The notes: generated by a model from the sequence alone, not told the origin. DNA of 64,000 nt from an uncultured bacterium (GCA_937921485.1 CAKZSV010000008.1:30276-94275); one strand, 5' to 3'; positions 25,107 to 35,455 are shown, counted from the first letter of the stretch. Program-made: numbers and translations.

Positions 25107-27353
25107 GTGCTGGAATGGTTTACTCGCAACCCCGGGTTAGTGTTTCTCGTGTACGGCATGACCTATGTCATCATCGCGACGGCGATACTTGCGCATAATA
25201 GAAAAAAAAGCGAGTATGAACTGGCGGGAATTTTATGGCTTTTTGCCGTGTATGCCCTGATGCATGCCCCTGCCGATTTCATCAATATGTGGTATGCATT
25301 GACCGGCCATGAGGGCGGCGATGTGCGATATTTCGGAACGCTGTTGACCTACCTGGCATACGCGTTCCTTTTTGAATTTGGAAGGCGCGTGCTGTTGCTT
25401 ACCCGTCCCGCTGCGACATTGCTTCCCTGGTATCTGCTTCCCGCCCTGGCGACGGTTGTGGTCGTCCTTGCGCTGACTACCGCAGATTTTCGCAATAATC
25501 TGGATGCGCTTATCGGCTATGCTATACGATTTCCCGCTGGTATTGCTGCCGGCACAGGAATAATTTTTTATTACAGAAATTTGCGCGACCCGTTGCGTGC
25601 TGATTCCCTGGAAAAATACTTTTGTTCCTTTGGTATTGCCCTCATCCTGTGGGCGGTATTCTGCGGAATCGTCAGAGAAAAGGGGAGTTTTTTCCCTTCT
25701 ACAGTGCTGAATGTTGAGTCGTTCCTTCAATTTGTCCGCGTTCCCGTGTTCATTGTGAGATCTCTGTGCGGTCTTGCGGCTGCATGGGCCATCATCGGCA
25801 TGCTCAATATGTTTCATTATGAAAAGCAGGCGCGCCTTGCATCCGCACTTGAAAGCGAAAGCAGGACGAGGAACTATCTTGAAAGGATTATTGCAAACAT
25901 CACCGATCCGCTGGTGGTCACCGATCCGGTTGGCAGGATTGTTCTGGTGAACAGCATGATGGAATCGATGATTGGACGCGGACAATCAAAACTTTCAGGT
26001 GAACATATTGGCACCCTGCTTGCACCGGAATTTCGCATTCGCGCAATTGAACCTGCACTGATATCCCGCCAGGCATTCGAGGGAGAAGTACGCTTTATTG
26101 GTGAGGGGGGAAAAGAAATTCCCGCAATATTATCACTTTCCTCTATTCCCACAGGCGATGACAAAGGCATTGATGGCTTTATTGGAATTGCCAAGGATAT
26201 TACGATACGGAAGAGGATAGAAGCCGCGCTTATTGCAATGGCGGGCATCACTTCCGGGGGCGAAAAAAAAGCAACAAGCGAAACGGGAATGCTTCAGGAA
26301 GAACATGTGAAGAGAAATGTTGCGGAGATAGCGCTTCTTGACTCTTACCGTTTCCTCCAGAGTATAATCGACAGCGTGAACGATGAGGTGATTGTCAGGA
26401 GCAGGGAGGACCGCATTGAGATGATGAACATCGCCGCGCGCCGGAGAATGAGCGATATGGCCGGAAGCGATGCCTGCTGTGTGAACGTGCTTGACGGCAG
26501 TGCCTATCCCTGTGATGATTGCGGAAGCGGAAACCTTGTGAATGCGGTCAGGGATGCAGGGAAAACAGTTTTTTTTGAACGAATTTTCACCACAGGGCAA
26601 AAGCGCCATATTTTTGAAGTGTCGGCAAGTCCTCTCCTGGGCGATGATGACGGCCTGGCGGGTATCGTTGAGGTGGGCAGGGATGTCACCGAGCGCAGGG
26701 AGCTTGAGATGGATGTGCTCCGCGTGTATGAATCGGAACAACAGCGTATCGGGCAGGATCTCCACGATGACCTCATGCAAAATCTCATTGCCATCGATGT
26801 GCTTTTGAAAATGGCCGCCAATTCGATGAAGACGAAACACGCTTTAGACGAAGAGCATGATGAAGATTTTATCAGGCTTCGGGAAATTACGCGATTCCTT
26901 GGAAACGCGATTTCAAAAACGCGCCGCCTTGCCAGAGGATTGTGCCCGGTGGCGCTCGGCCAGGACAGTTTTATCCCTGCAATACGGCAGATGGTGAATG
27001 AAACCGCAGAAATATACGGCATGGAATACGCGGTGGACATTCGTGTCGAAGAACTTTCTCTGGATGAACTGACGGCGCGGCATCTGTACTACATCGCGAA
27101 GGAAGCGGTCACCAATGCCGGAAAGCATAGCGGTGCCACGCGCATTGCGGTGTCTTTTCGGGAAGCGGAGGAATGTCTGGAAATGCGCGTGGTGGACAAC
27201 GGGAGGGGCTGTGATGGCGAGATCGGTTGCAGGGACGGCCTGGGAATGCGCATCATGAAATATCGGGCCGATATGATAGGGGCGAAGTTCAGCATCGCAA
27301 GCACCGGGGAAGGAACCGCGGTCACCTGCCTTGTTGGTTTAAAACGAGTGTGA
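25107..27353 (+). CDS. Membrane histidine kinase with two PAS domains (HisKA_3 type)
   Basis: 748 residues. Six or seven membrane helices fill residues 1-235, a MASE-like sensory part. Two PAS domains follow at about 250-370 and 415-530. The second carries CCVNVLDGSAYPCDDCG, the Cys pattern common in one PAS group. Then come a HisKA_3 phospho-acceptor (RIGQDLHDDLMQN, His near 553) and a HATPase domain (NAGKHSGATR; DNGRGCDG). The GTG at 25107 has AAAGGA 8 bases before it; the ATG at 25098 overlaps that ribosome site. It signals to the response regulator encoded 12 bases downstream. Neighbours suggest it controls the molybdoenzyme genes. Confidence 0.9.
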   Translation: MLEWFTRNPGLVFLVYGMTYVIIATAILAHNRKKSEYELAGILWLFAVYALMHAPADFINMWYALTGHEGGDVRYFGTLLTYLAYAFLFEFGRRVLLLTRPAATLLPWYLLPALATVVVVLALTTADFRNNLDALIGYAIRFPAGIAAGTGIIFYYRNLRDPLRADSLEKYFCSFGIALILWAVFCGIVREKGSFFPSTVLNVESFLQFVRVPVFIVRSLCGLAAAWAIIGMLNMFHYEKQARLASALESESRTRNYLERIIANITDPLVVTDPVGRIVLVNSMMESMIGRGQSKLSGEHIGTLLAPEFRIRAIEPALISRQAFEGEVRFIGEGGKEIPAILSLSSIPTGDDKGIDGFIGIAKDITIRKRIEAALIAMAGITSGGEKKATSETGMLQEEHVKRNVAEIALLDSYRFLQSIIDSVNDEVIVRSREDRIEMMNIAARRRMSDMAGSDACCVNVLDGSAYPCDDCGSGNLVNAVRDAGKTVFFERIFTTGQKRHIFEVSASPLLGDDDGLAGIVEVGRDVTERRELEMDVLRVYESEQQRIGQDLHDDLMQNLIAIDVLLKMAANSMKTKHALDEEHDEDFIRLREITRFLGNAISKTRRLARGLCPVALGQDSFIPAIRQMVNETAEIYGMEYAVDIRVEELSLDELTARHLYYIAKEAVTNAGKHSGATRIAVSFREAEECLEMRVVDNGRGCDGEIGCRDGLGMRIMKYRADMIGAKFSIASTGEGTAVTCLVGLKRV

Positions 27354-27365
27354 TATAGGTGCGGA

Positions 27366-28037
27366 ATGAGCGAATCAAGGAGCCTGAAAAGAAAAAAAAT
27401 ATTTATTGTGGACGATCATCCGGTGTTCCGGTACGGACTTTCTCAGCTTATTAAACTTGAAATGGGCCTTGAAGTCTGCGGAGAGGCGGACAGCGCGGAG
27501 AAGGCTTTGCCTATGATACGGGAATTAAAACCCGACCTCGTAATTGTGGACATCGGTCTTGAGGGGGCAAGCGGCCTTGAACTCACAAAGGATATCGTTG
27601 CGATGAATCCAAACATGCCGGTGCTGATAGTGTCGATGTACGAGGAGGCGCTGTATGCCGAACGCGCGCTGCGCCAGGGGGCGCGGGGCTATGTCATGAA
27701 GCAGCGGACGTATGAAACGGTGATTGCCGCGATAAAGAAAATTCTCAGCGGCGGCATTTACCTGAGCGAACAGATGTCGGAAAAAATCATCAGCAGAGCC
27801 GTTGCCGGAACACCTTCTTCAACTGACGATCCCCTCGCCGGGCTCACCGATAGAGAAATAGAAGTTTTGCGCCTCATCGGCAACGGCAAAAGCGTACGAG
27901 ACATCTCCGCAACGCTGAATTTGAGCGTGAATACCGTCAATACCTACCGCGAGCGCATCAAATCGAAATTAGGCCTCAAAAACAACCTCGAACTGCAGAA
28001 ATACGCAATACACGCGATGAGCTGTAAGAATCTGTAG
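27366..28037 (+). CDS. NarL/FixJ-type response regulator
   Basis: 223 residues. The receiver domain has KIFIVDDHPVFRYGL, the phospho-acceptor Asp near residue 61 (DLVIVDIGLEG) and the conserved Lys in the VMKQR loop. The C-terminal LuxR-type helix-turn-helix spans about 158-205 (LTDREIEVLRLIGNGKSVRDI; TVNTYRERIKSKL). It is the partner of the upstream kinase and probably activates the molybdate transporter and oxidoreductase operon that follows. Confidence 0.93.
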   Translation: MSESRSLKRKKIFIVDDHPVFRYGLSQLIKLEMGLEVCGEADSAEKALPMIRELKPDLVIVDIGLEGASGLELTKDIVAMNPNMPVLIVSMYEEALYAERALRQGARGYVMKQRTYETVIAAIKKILSGGIYLSEQMSEKIISRAVAGTPSSTDDPLAGLTDREIEVLRLIGNGKSVRDISATLNLSVNTVNTYRERIKSKLGLKNNLELQKYAIHAMSCKNL

Positions 28038-28046
28038 TGCTCCTTC

Positions 28047-28065
28047 TGTGGTCATTTCGACCACA
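28047..28065. terminator. Short hairpin after the response regulator gene
   Basis: TGTGGTC and GACCACA form a perfect 7-bp stem with a 5-base loop 10 bases after the stop. No T run follows on the plus strand, so it is a weak terminator candidate, or a regulatory site upstream of the transporter gene. Confidence 0.3.
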
Positions 28066-28180
28066 TGATAAAAATACGTATTGCCACATAAAAATGGACG
28101 TCCCTGCGATTGTATTTCCCGCCGTACGGTGGTAGTGATTTTGTTGCGACGCGGTTTCGCACACCATTGAGGGGGATACT

Positions 28181-29299
28181 GTGAGAAAACTGCTCTGGGA
28201 TATCTCGGGTGCATTCGGCGACATCGGCGTTTTTTTCCCGCTCGCGATTCTTTTAATTGCGAAAAATGGCATATATCCAACGGCACTCTTCCTTGCGGCG
28301 GGGTTGTTTTATATCGCCTCCGCGTTGTATTTCAAGATAACCATGCCGGTACAGCCGCTTAAGGCGATGTGCGTCATAGCCATTGCTTCGGGACTTGATT
28401 TTGAAATCCTCAATGCTGCGGGCATTACGATGGGAGCGCTTTTACTTGTCATGGCGGTAACGGGGGTGAGCACGCGGCTGGGAAATCTCTTCCCTGTGTC
28501 GGTGATACGGGGCATCCAGCTTGGCCTGGGAGCCATGCTTGCGAGGACATCCTTCGACCTCATCGTTCCCGATATTCTCATCGCATGTTTTGCAGGTGCG
28601 CTATTGCTCATAACTGTCACCATCTTCAAACAGGTGCCGCCGCTTATACCGGTGCTGATAATAGGTATTGTCCTTTCCTTCAAAAGTGCCTCTCTCTCAT
28701 TGACTGGCTCAACTCCTTTAACATTTACATTGCCGAATTATTCTGATCTTATGACAGGATTTGTTATGCTGGTTCTCCCGCAGATTGCGCTCACTTTCGG
28801 CAATGCCATTGTGGCAACCCGGGATACGGGTATTATGCTCTATGGTAAGCGCGCACATCGGCTGAATCTCACCAGCATCCCGGTAAGCATTGGGCTGGCG
28901 AATATCGTCTCCGGGCTTATGGGCGGCGCGCCGATGTGCCATGGTTCCGGCGGAATGACCGCACACCATACGTTCGGCGCGAAGGACAATATCTCAGGGT
29001 ACATCATTGGCGGGACGCTTATCGCGCTGGCGCTTCTCTTTGGAAATTCAGCAGTCTCGTTCATTACCGCTTTTCCGTCGGGAATTCTTGGCGTGCTTCT
29101 TTTGTATGTGGGTATCCAGCATGCATTGTATCTCAAAGACATCATTGATGAGCAAAAGGCGCTTGTCATTGCGCTTATCGTGGGGATTACCGGATTTGTG
29201 CTGAATAATCTCACAATCGGTTTTCTTGCGGGGCTTACGCTATACCATGGGTATGCAGTCATAAAAAAGATTACAGCATCAACACAAAGTACCATGTAG
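28181..29299 (+). CDS. MOT1-type molybdate (or sulfate) transporter
   Basis: 372 residues with about ten membrane helices. It has the MOT1 family marks DISGAFGDIGVFFPLAILL at the N-terminus, MPVQPLKAMCVIAIA, and GGAPMCHGSGGMTAHHTFGAK in the middle, which separate the SulP-related molybdate group from true SulP exchangers (there is no STAS domain). GTG start with GAGGGGG before it. Position directly ahead of a molybdoenzyme operon supports molybdate as substrate: the cell imports the metal for the enzyme encoded alongside. Sulfate transport cannot be excluded from sequence. Confidence 0.87.
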   Translation: MRKLLWDISGAFGDIGVFFPLAILLIAKNGIYPTALFLAAGLFYIASALYFKITMPVQPLKAMCVIAIASGLDFEILNAAGITMGALLLVMAVTGVSTRLGNLFPVSVIRGIQLGLGAMLARTSFDLIVPDILIACFAGALLLITVTIFKQVPPLIPVLIIGIVLSFKSASLSLTGSTPLTFTLPNYSDLMTGFVMLVLPQIALTFGNAIVATRDTGIMLYGKRAHRLNLTSIPVSIGLANIVSGLMGGAPMCHGSGGMTAHHTFGAKDNISGYIIGGTLIALALLFGNSAVSFITAFPSGILGVLLLYVGIQHALYLKDIIDEQKALVIALIVGITGFVLNNLTIGFLAGLTLYHGYAVIKKITASTQSTM

Positions 29300-29382
29300 C
29301 GCGCAATAAATTGTAAGTGTAAATTTTGTAATACTATGCTGGATTTCATGCACCAGAATCAGTCACAGCAAGGGGGAATCAG

Positions 29383-30342
29383 ATGGCAAAGAAATCAAAA
29401 TCCAGATTGCCGGAGAAAAGCGGTGATACCATCTCGCCGGAATACAACGGTGATGAAGTATTTGATGAAAAATCATATGTGCTGACGCCGGTGGACAGAA
29501 AGCGTGCGATTTCACTTATCGGCGCGGCAATCGGCGTGGGTGTTCTCTCCACTGTTGTGTCACGGTTTATTCCAAACCCGCCGGTGCCGGAAGGCAATGC
29601 CACGGTGCGTTCAATACCTCCGCTTCAGCGCGGCGATATGGAAGGGGATGTGCTCATCCGCATGCAAAACGAACTGCGCCGCGCTATGGCCAGGCCGATG
29701 GAGGAACGCCGCTGGCTGATGGTTATCGATACCAGAAAATGCGTCGGCTGCCATGCCTGTACGGTGGCATGCATTGCCGAAAATAAACTCCCGCCTGGCG
29801 TCGTCTATCGTCCTGTAATTACCGAACAGCAGGGGAAATATCCGCGGCAGGTCACGCGATTCTTTCCGCGTCCCTGCATGCAGTGCGACAATCCGTCCTG
29901 TGTCTCTGTATGCCCGGTCCGCGCCACCTGGAAGCGTCCCGACGGGGTGGTCATCGTCGATTATGATAAATGCATCGGCTGCAGGTACTGTCTCACCGCG
30001 TGTCCCTACGGGGCGCGCACCAGCGATTTCGGAAACTACTATACCGAACATACGCCGGAAATACAGCCCTACGAAAAGCAGCCGTCACATGAATACAACA
30101 AGTCATGGAGCCGCGAAGGCCATAGCTCCCCCGTGGGCAATGCGCGGAAATGCCATTTCTGCCTGCACCGGCTTGAACAGGGGCTTTTGCCTCAGTGTGT
30201 GAGCACCTGCATAGGCCGGGCGAACTATTTCGGGGATGCCAATGACGCCACAAGCCTTGTGGCCGAAATGGCTCGGGCAAGCAATCAGGTGCGGCTCCTT
30301 GAGGAAAAGGGAACGAAACCTGTGGTCATCTATCTGGTGTGA
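29383..30342 (+). CDS. Four-cluster ferredoxin subunit of molybdoenzyme (TtrB/NrfC-like)
   Basis: 319 residues. A hydrophobic segment near residues 45-65 ([19 protein letters not shown]) anchors or exports the protein. Then come the four Cys groups of DmsB/NrfC/TtrB-type electron transfer subunits: [37 protein letters not shown], and the split CHFC...CVSTC. These bind four [4Fe-4S] clusters that carry electrons between the NrfD quinol site and the molybdopterin subunit. AGGGGGAATCAG precedes the ATG. It is the first gene of the three-subunit enzyme. Confidence 0.92.
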   Translation: MAKKSKSRLPEKSGDTISPEYNGDEVFDEKSYVLTPVDRKRAISLIGAAIGVGVLSTVVSRFIPNPPVPEGNATVRSIPPLQRGDMEGDVLIRMQNELRRAMARPMEERRWLMVIDTRKCVGCHACTVACIAENKLPPGVVYRPVITEQQGKYPRQVTRFFPRPCMQCDNPSCVSVCPVRATWKRPDGVVIVDYDKCIGCRYCLTACPYGARTSDFGNYYTEHTPEIQPYEKQPSHEYNKSWSREGHSSPVGNARKCHFCLHRLEQGLLPQCVSTCIGRANYFGDANDATSLVAEMARASNQVRLLEEKGTKPVVIYLV

Positions 30343-30350
30343 GGTGTGCA

Positions 30351-31553
30351 ATGATTGAAAAATTGAAAACATCGATTGAATGCTTCAGAAATGAATCGCT
30401 CATCAATAAGATCAAAATTCTCTGGCTTTTTCTTTTTATTCCAGGGCTACTGGGGTTTATCATCAAGTTTGCCTCAGGCGAACGGCTGACGGGATATGGA
30501 AGCTATGTTCCCTGGGGGCTCTGGATTGCGGTGTATTTTCATGCGGTGGGCATTTCGGGCGGAGCCTTTGCAGTGGGCGTCATCGGCTATTTGCGCGGAG
30601 TGCGGGGATTACGGGAAAACCTCACTACCACCCTCCTTCTTTCAGCCGTAAGCCTCGTGACGGGACTTCTGGCAATATGGCTCGACCTCGGGCGTCCCTT
30701 CCGCGCCTACCGGGTTATGGTGTCGCCCAATTTCGCGTCCATGCTCGACTTTAATGCGTGGATGTACAGCATCTTCCTCGGACTGGTGGCACTCATGCTC
30801 TTTTTAAGCATAAAAAAACGAGCCCATGGCCAGGTGAATGATAAAACAGGGTGGCTGGTGCCTCTTTTGCTGCTTGGGGTGGTTCTTTCTATTGCGTATC
30901 CGAGCCAGAGCGGCGCGTTTTTCGGTGTTGTTGATGCCAAGCCCTTCTGGAGTTCGGCCATTCTGCCGGTGCTCTTTTTAACTTCTGCAGTGACATCCGG
31001 TGCTTCAGCACTTCTGGTGGTGCATTATTATCTGCAAAGGGAATCTGCTGCACTGACAAGTCCCGATGAAGAGCCTTTTCCCTATCTTCGCAAAATAATT
31101 CTTGCGGGAATCGCCGTCTATTTCATGGGCGAGTTCAGCGAGTACAGCCTCGCACTCTGGTCTCCTATTTCGCACATCAAGGAAGTAATTTTATTGGTTT
31201 TGTTCGGTCGCTTCTGGTGGGTTTTCTGGGTGATCCATGTGGGCGGTGCTCTGGTAGGTTTCTATCTCATTTTCAGATCACAAACCATACACAGGCTTGC
31301 GTTCGGTGCGCTCATCATTGTCACTTCGTTCATTTCGACGCGGCTGAATATTCTTATTCCGGGACAATCAATTCCAGAGCTTAAAGGGCTTAAAGAGGCG
31401 TTTACGCATTCCCGCCTCAATTTCAACTACTCGCCTACCATGGTGGAATATCTCATCACCATGTTTGTGGTGGCGTTTGGACTGGCTCTTTTCCATTTCA
31501 GCCGTGAGTTTCTCAAATTCTATATCGCGAAGCAGGATGGAGGGCAGCAATGA
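30351..31553 (+). CDS. NrfD/PsrC-family membrane anchor of the molybdoenzyme
   Basis: 400 residues with about nine to ten membrane helices and the NrfD pattern (YGSYVPWGLWIAVYFHAVGISGGAFA; LDLGRPFRAYRVMVSPNFASMLDFNAW). It binds quinol or quinone in the inner membrane and exchanges electrons with the ferredoxin subunit. The ATG at 30351 has GAGGTG upstream; a GTG at 30339 lies inside the previous gene. It overlaps the catalytic gene by 4 bases. Confidence 0.92.
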   Translation: MIEKLKTSIECFRNESLINKIKILWLFLFIPGLLGFIIKFASGERLTGYGSYVPWGLWIAVYFHAVGISGGAFAVGVIGYLRGVRGLRENLTTTLLLSAVSLVTGLLAIWLDLGRPFRAYRVMVSPNFASMLDFNAWMYSIFLGLVALMLFLSIKKRAHGQVNDKTGWLVPLLLLGVVLSIAYPSQSGAFFGVVDAKPFWSSAILPVLFLTSAVTSGASALLVVHYYLQRESAALTSPDEEPFPYLRKIILAGIAVYFMGEFSEYSLALWSPISHIKEVILLVLFGRFWWVFWVIHVGGALVGFYLIFRSQTIHRLAFGALIIVTSFISTRLNILIPGQSIPELKGLKEAFTHSRLNFNYSPTMVEYLITMFVVAFGLALFHFSREFLKFYIAKQDGGQQ

Positions 31554-34500
31554 AGAACAGGAAAGTATCCCGCCGATCGTTTGTGAAGGAAGCTGCAGGA
31601 ACTCTCCTTGGCACGGGAGGTGTTGCAGCTCTTCTGGGAATCCAGGGTTGTGCTGAAGGCACCTATGCCATTCTAAAAAGCTCACGGCCCGATGAACCTT
31701 CGACGCTGAATAACCCTGAGAATATCATCAACACAGTATGCCTCAACTGCAATACCGGCTGCGGCATCAAGGTGAAGCTCCAGAATGGCGTGGGCGTGAA
31801 AATCGACGGCAATCCCTACAATCCATTCAACCTGGTGCCGAACATCCCTATGGCATCCACGATCGATGAAGCAGCTCAGATCGATGCGCCCATCTGTCCG
31901 AAAGGGCAGGCGGGGATTCAGACTGCGTATGACCCCTTCAGAATTCGCAAGGTCATCAAGCGCGATGGTCCCCGGGGATCAAACCGCTGGAAGAGTATTC
32001 CTTTTGACGTCGCGGTGAAGGAGATTGTTGAAGGAGGGAAACTCTTTGCGCATGTGAGAGGAGAGGAAAACCGCACCGTGGAAGGGCTGAGATCCATCAT
32101 GGCCTTAAAAGATGGCAATGCGGCGAAAGCCATGGCAGATGACATCCATAGGTACTGGGATGAAAAGGATCCGGCACGGAAAAATGCGCTTCTGGAAGCA
32201 TTCAAAAGAAGGCATGCAAGCCACTTGAACGCGCTCATTGATCCGGAGCATCCCGATCTCGGGCCGAAAAATAATCAGCTCGTTATCGCCTGGGGAAGGC
32301 TGAAAGGCGGCCGCAGCGATTTCATCAAGCGATTCGGTGAAGGTTTCGGAACCACGAATCTTCATGGCCATACGACTGTGTGCCAGGGTTCGTTATACTT
32401 CACATGCAAAGCCATCAGCGAGCAGTATGTGGATGGAAAATTTAAAGATGGCAAAAAGTTCTACTGGCAGACGGATCTGGAACACGCGCGCTACGTCCTG
32501 TTTGTGGGTGCAAATCTTTTCGAGGCGAATTACGGCCCCACCAACAGGACCGCCCGGCTGATGGCGAATCTTGCAAGCGGCAGAACGAAGATTGCGGTGG
32601 CAGACCCGCGATTTTCCAAGCTGGCCACAAAGGCGCATAGGTGGCTTCCGGTAAAACCCGGGGAAGATGCCGCGCTTGCCATGGCGGTGATTCGCTGGAT
32701 TATTGACAACCAAAAGTATGATGAAGGCTTTCTTCGGTGCGCGACGAAAGGGGCGGCGAAAGCGCGCGGGGAAAAATCCTGGTCCAATGCAACATGGCTT
32801 GTCGAAGTGAAGGATGGCAGGCCAGGCAAGTTTATCCGCGGAGGAGGGAATACGCTTTGTGCGATGGTGAACGGCGCACCGGTCTTCTTCGATCCCAATA
32901 GCGAGAACGCCCGGATTTATGGCGATCTTTTCGTCGACCGCCAGATTATGCATGAAGGCAAAACAGTTACAGTAAAGTCATCGCTCCAGCTTCTCAAAGA
33001 ATCCGCTGCACAAAACACGTTTCAGAAATGGTGCGAAATAGCCGGCGTAGAGCCGCGCGATGTGGAAGATGTCTGCCGAAATCTCACCTCGCACGGTAAA
33101 CAGGCCTCGGTGGACGTCCATCGCGGGGTTGCACAGCACACCAATGGTTTTTACAATGTGCTGGCGTGGATGTCCGTCAACATGCTCCTCGGCAATTTCG
33201 ACTGGAAGGGCGGCATGATTGCTGCGAGCACCTATGCGTATGACGGCAAAAAGGGAGGGCCATTCGACCTCACCCGCGTGAGGGATAAGATCGAACCATT
33301 CGGCGTGACTTCCATACGCCATGGTATCGCCTATGAAAAAACATCGATTTTTCAGGGCTATCCGGCAAAGCGCAACTGGTATCCCCTCTCCAGCGATGTG
33401 TATGAGGAAATCATTCCGAGCATCGGGGATGCGTATCCCTATCCGGTGAAGGCGCTCATCCTCTACATGGGAACCCCTGCGTATGCGCTGCCTGCGGGAC
33501 ATACCAACATCGAAGTACTGGCCGATGTAAACAAGCTTCCCCTGTTCATTGCCAGCGATATCACCATCGGCACTTCTTCGATGTATGCGGATTATATCTT
33601 CCCCGACCTCTCATATCTGGAGCGCTGGGAATTTCAGGGATCCCATCCGAATATGCCGGATAAGGTGCAGCCCGTGCGCCAGCCGGCGATATCGCCCATC
33701 CCGGAGATGGTGCGTGTCTATGGCGAGGGAATGCCGATCAGCCTGGAAGCCATGCTCATGGCTTTTGCCGAGGCGCTGGGACTGAAAGCCTTCGGACCCG
33801 ATGCGCTGGGAAGCGGCCTTCATGTTAACCGGCCGGAAGAATTTTACCTTCGGGCGGTTGCCAACATCGCCGCAGGCGATGGGCCGGGCAAGGAAGTGCC
33901 CGATGCCGACGAGCGGGAAATAGCCCTCTTTGTGCAATCGCGCAGACATCTTCCTGCTGCTGTATTCGACGCGGTAAGATGGGCCTCTGTATGCGGATCA
34001 CACTGGAAAAAGGTGGTGTATGTGCTCAATCGCGGGGGTCGCTTTGAAGATCATTCGCGCGTGTATGATGGCGACCATGTCAAGAATGCCTACGGGATGC
34101 TGCTCAATCTCTATCAGGAAAAAACTGCGAGCAATAAATATTCCGGAAGCGGGAAATCGTACCCCGGCATCGCCACGTATTTGCCCCAGCTCAACTATCA
34201 GGGAGAGCCGCTTGAGGATTTGAGCAAGGGATACGATCTGCATCTCATCACGAACCGGACCGTGACGCAGACGAAGTCGCGCACCACGACCAACTACTGG
34301 CTGAAGCCCATCATGCCCGAGAACGGCATCATCATCAGCAGAATTGACGCAAAGAGGCTGCGGTTGCGCGAGGATGATCTGGTAAAAGTGGTGAGTGCCA
34401 CCAACACTGCCGGAGAGTGGGATCTGAAAAACGGCACGAAAAAACCGATGATCGGCCGCGTGATTATCACCGAAGATATTCGTCCCGGAGTCATAAGCTT

Positions 34501-34711
34501 TGTGCTCGGTTTTGGCCATTGGGCTACCGGTGCATACGATATGGTGATCAATGGAGAAACCATAGATGGCGATCCTCAAAGGGGAACCGGCATACACGCC
34601 AATGCCGCGATGTGGACCGACCCAACATTGCGCAACAATACCTGTCTTTTAGATCCGGTCGGCGGGAGCGTATCGTTCTACGACACCAAAGTGCGCCTCG
34701 TGAAGGTCTGA
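31550..34711 (+). CDS. Tat-exported molybdopterin oxidoreductase, tetrathionate/arsenate/selenate reductase class (TtrA-like)
   Basis: 1053 residues. A twin-arginine signal (SRRSFVKEAAGTLLG) is followed by GC, so the protein may also be lipid-anchored. The [4Fe-4S] site is CLNCNTGCGIKV with ICPKGQAG. Molybdopterin domains follow, with a candidate Mo-ligand Cys in the HTTVCQGS segment and the C-terminal beta-barrel ending in TGIHANAAMWTDP. Length and the long insertion after the Fe-S domain fit TtrA-type enzymes (about 1020 residues) better than ArrA (about 850). The periplasmic substrate could be tetrathionate, arsenate, selenate or another oxyanion; sequence does not settle it. Confidence 0.88.
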   Translation: MKNRKVSRRSFVKEAAGTLLGTGGVAALLGIQGCAEGTYAILKSSRPDEPSTLNNPENIINTVCLNCNTGCGIKVKLQNGVGVKIDGNPYNPFNLVPNIPMASTIDEAAQIDAPICPKGQAGIQTAYDPFRIRKVIKRDGPRGSNRWKSIPFDVAVKEIVEGGKLFAHVRGEENRTVEGLRSIMALKDGNAAKAMADDIHRYWDEKDPARKNALLEAFKRRHASHLNALIDPEHPDLGPKNNQLVIAWGRLKGGRSDFIKRFGEGFGTTNLHGHTTVCQGSLYFTCKAISEQYVDGKFKDGKKFYWQTDLEHARYVLFVGANLFEANYGPTNRTARLMANLASGRTKIAVADPRFSKLATKAHRWLPVKPGEDAALAMAVIRWIIDNQKYDEGFLRCATKGAAKARGEKSWSNATWLVEVKDGRPGKFIRGGGNTLCAMVNGAPVFFDPNSENARIYGDLFVDRQIMHEGKTVTVKSSLQLLKESAAQNTFQKWCEIAGVEPRDVEDVCRNLTSHGKQASVDVHRGVAQHTNGFYNVLAWMSVNMLLGNFDWKGGMIAASTYAYDGKKGGPFDLTRVRDKIEPFGVTSIRHGIAYEKTSIFQGYPAKRNWYPLSSDVYEEIIPSIGDAYPYPVKALILYMGTPAYALPAGHTNIEVLADVNKLPLFIASDITIGTSSMYADYIFPDLSYLERWEFQGSHPNMPDKVQPVRQPAISPIPEMVRVYGEGMPISLEAMLMAFAEALGLKAFGPDALGSGLHVNRPEEFYLRAVANIAAGDGPGKEVPDADEREIALFVQSRRHLPAAVFDAVRWASVCGSHWKKVVYVLNRGGRFEDHSRVYDGDHVKNAYGMLLNLYQEKTASNKYSGSGKSYPGIATYLPQLNYQGEPLEDLSKGYDLHLITNRTVTQTKSRTTTNYWLKPIMPENGIIISRIDAKRLRLREDDLVKVVSATNTAGEWDLKNGTKKPMIGRVIITEDIRPGVISFVLGFGHWATGAYDMVINGETIDGDPQRGTGIHANAAMWTDPTLRNNTCLLDPVGGSVSFYDTKVRLVKV

Positions 34712-34748
34712 CGTTGCGCGATATCATCTCATCGCGGCAGGAACGGCA

Positions 34749-35333
34749 ATGAATATTGCAAAGAGAAACCAGCTCAGAGGGACAATCTATCGGAGCCTTG
34801 CCGGTTGTTTCCAGCCGCCCGGTAGTGATATTGGTGTCAGAGTAGAAGTAATGAGCGATGCCATCTGCGAGCTGTATCCTGAGCTTGTGAAATACCTCCC
34901 GGACGTAAGCGAGGGTGCAGACGCCATTCGCCAGGATTTCGAGCGGCTCAGTGCTGCCTGTGGCACACAGCCGGAAGAAACAGCGCCCCCCGGTGTGCGG
35001 GAAATGCGTGTGATGATTTCCGCTGACGATATTCTTCGGCTGCGAGAAAAAGCCGATCTTTCATCAGAGGAATTATCCGTGTCCTGTCATCTCGCGCTTC
35101 TTTTTAAGCTTGCCGGGTGTCTCGTGCAGAAAATGCCTGCTGCCGATACCGATGCAACAGATGCGGCAAGCGATGATGATGCAATATTGAGGGAAGTGTT
35201 GATGATATGCCTTGCACCTCCCGTAACAGATTTTTTTGGCTGGATCGAAAAGAGTGCCCGCACTGCCTTTTACCGCGACCTTGTCCGATTGACGCGTGCG
35301 TTTCTTCATGAGGAGGCGGCAGCTGGAAAGTGA
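34749..35333 (+). CDS. TorD/DmsD-family molybdoenzyme chaperone
   Basis: 194 residues, all helical, with the TorD features RGTIYRSLAGCFQPP at the N-terminus and LREVLMICLAPPVTDFFGWIEK with FYRDLVRLTRAFLHEE at the end. Such chaperones bind the Tat signal of the catalytic subunit and hold it until the molybdopterin cofactor is inserted. It lies 37 bases after the catalytic gene. The middle region is divergent, with a Cys and Asp-rich stretch, but the family assignment is clear from context. Confidence 0.8.
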   Translation: MNIAKRNQLRGTIYRSLAGCFQPPGSDIGVRVEVMSDAICELYPELVKYLPDVSEGADAIRQDFERLSAACGTQPEETAPPGVREMRVMISADDILRLREKADLSSEELSVSCHLALLFKLAGCLVQKMPAADTDATDAASDDDAILREVLMICLAPPVTDFFGWIEKSARTAFYRDLVRLTRAFLHEEAAAGK

Positions 35334-35455
35334 TGTGCCGGGCGATATGTCCGAATTCGGGATATAAATGATTGGACGCGGATGGGTGGTGCAGAACAAT
35401 GTGCGATATGACGCACATGATGCAGTGCGCAATTTTGCACAGCGGAGGCAGGAAC

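Noticed and set aside
25233..25985. 250-residue minus-strand frame
   Set aside because: Antisense to the histidine kinase; composition is basic and Cys-rich without any domain.
28066..28180. Molybdenum-cofactor riboswitch in front of the MOT1-type gene
   Set aside because: The leader is too short and lacks the multi-stem pattern of that RNA class.
29383..34711. Arsenite oxidase or alternative complex III
   Set aside because: Subunit types fit neither: there is no Rieske subunit and no multiheme cytochrome, and the Tat catalytic subunit has TtrA-like length and layout.
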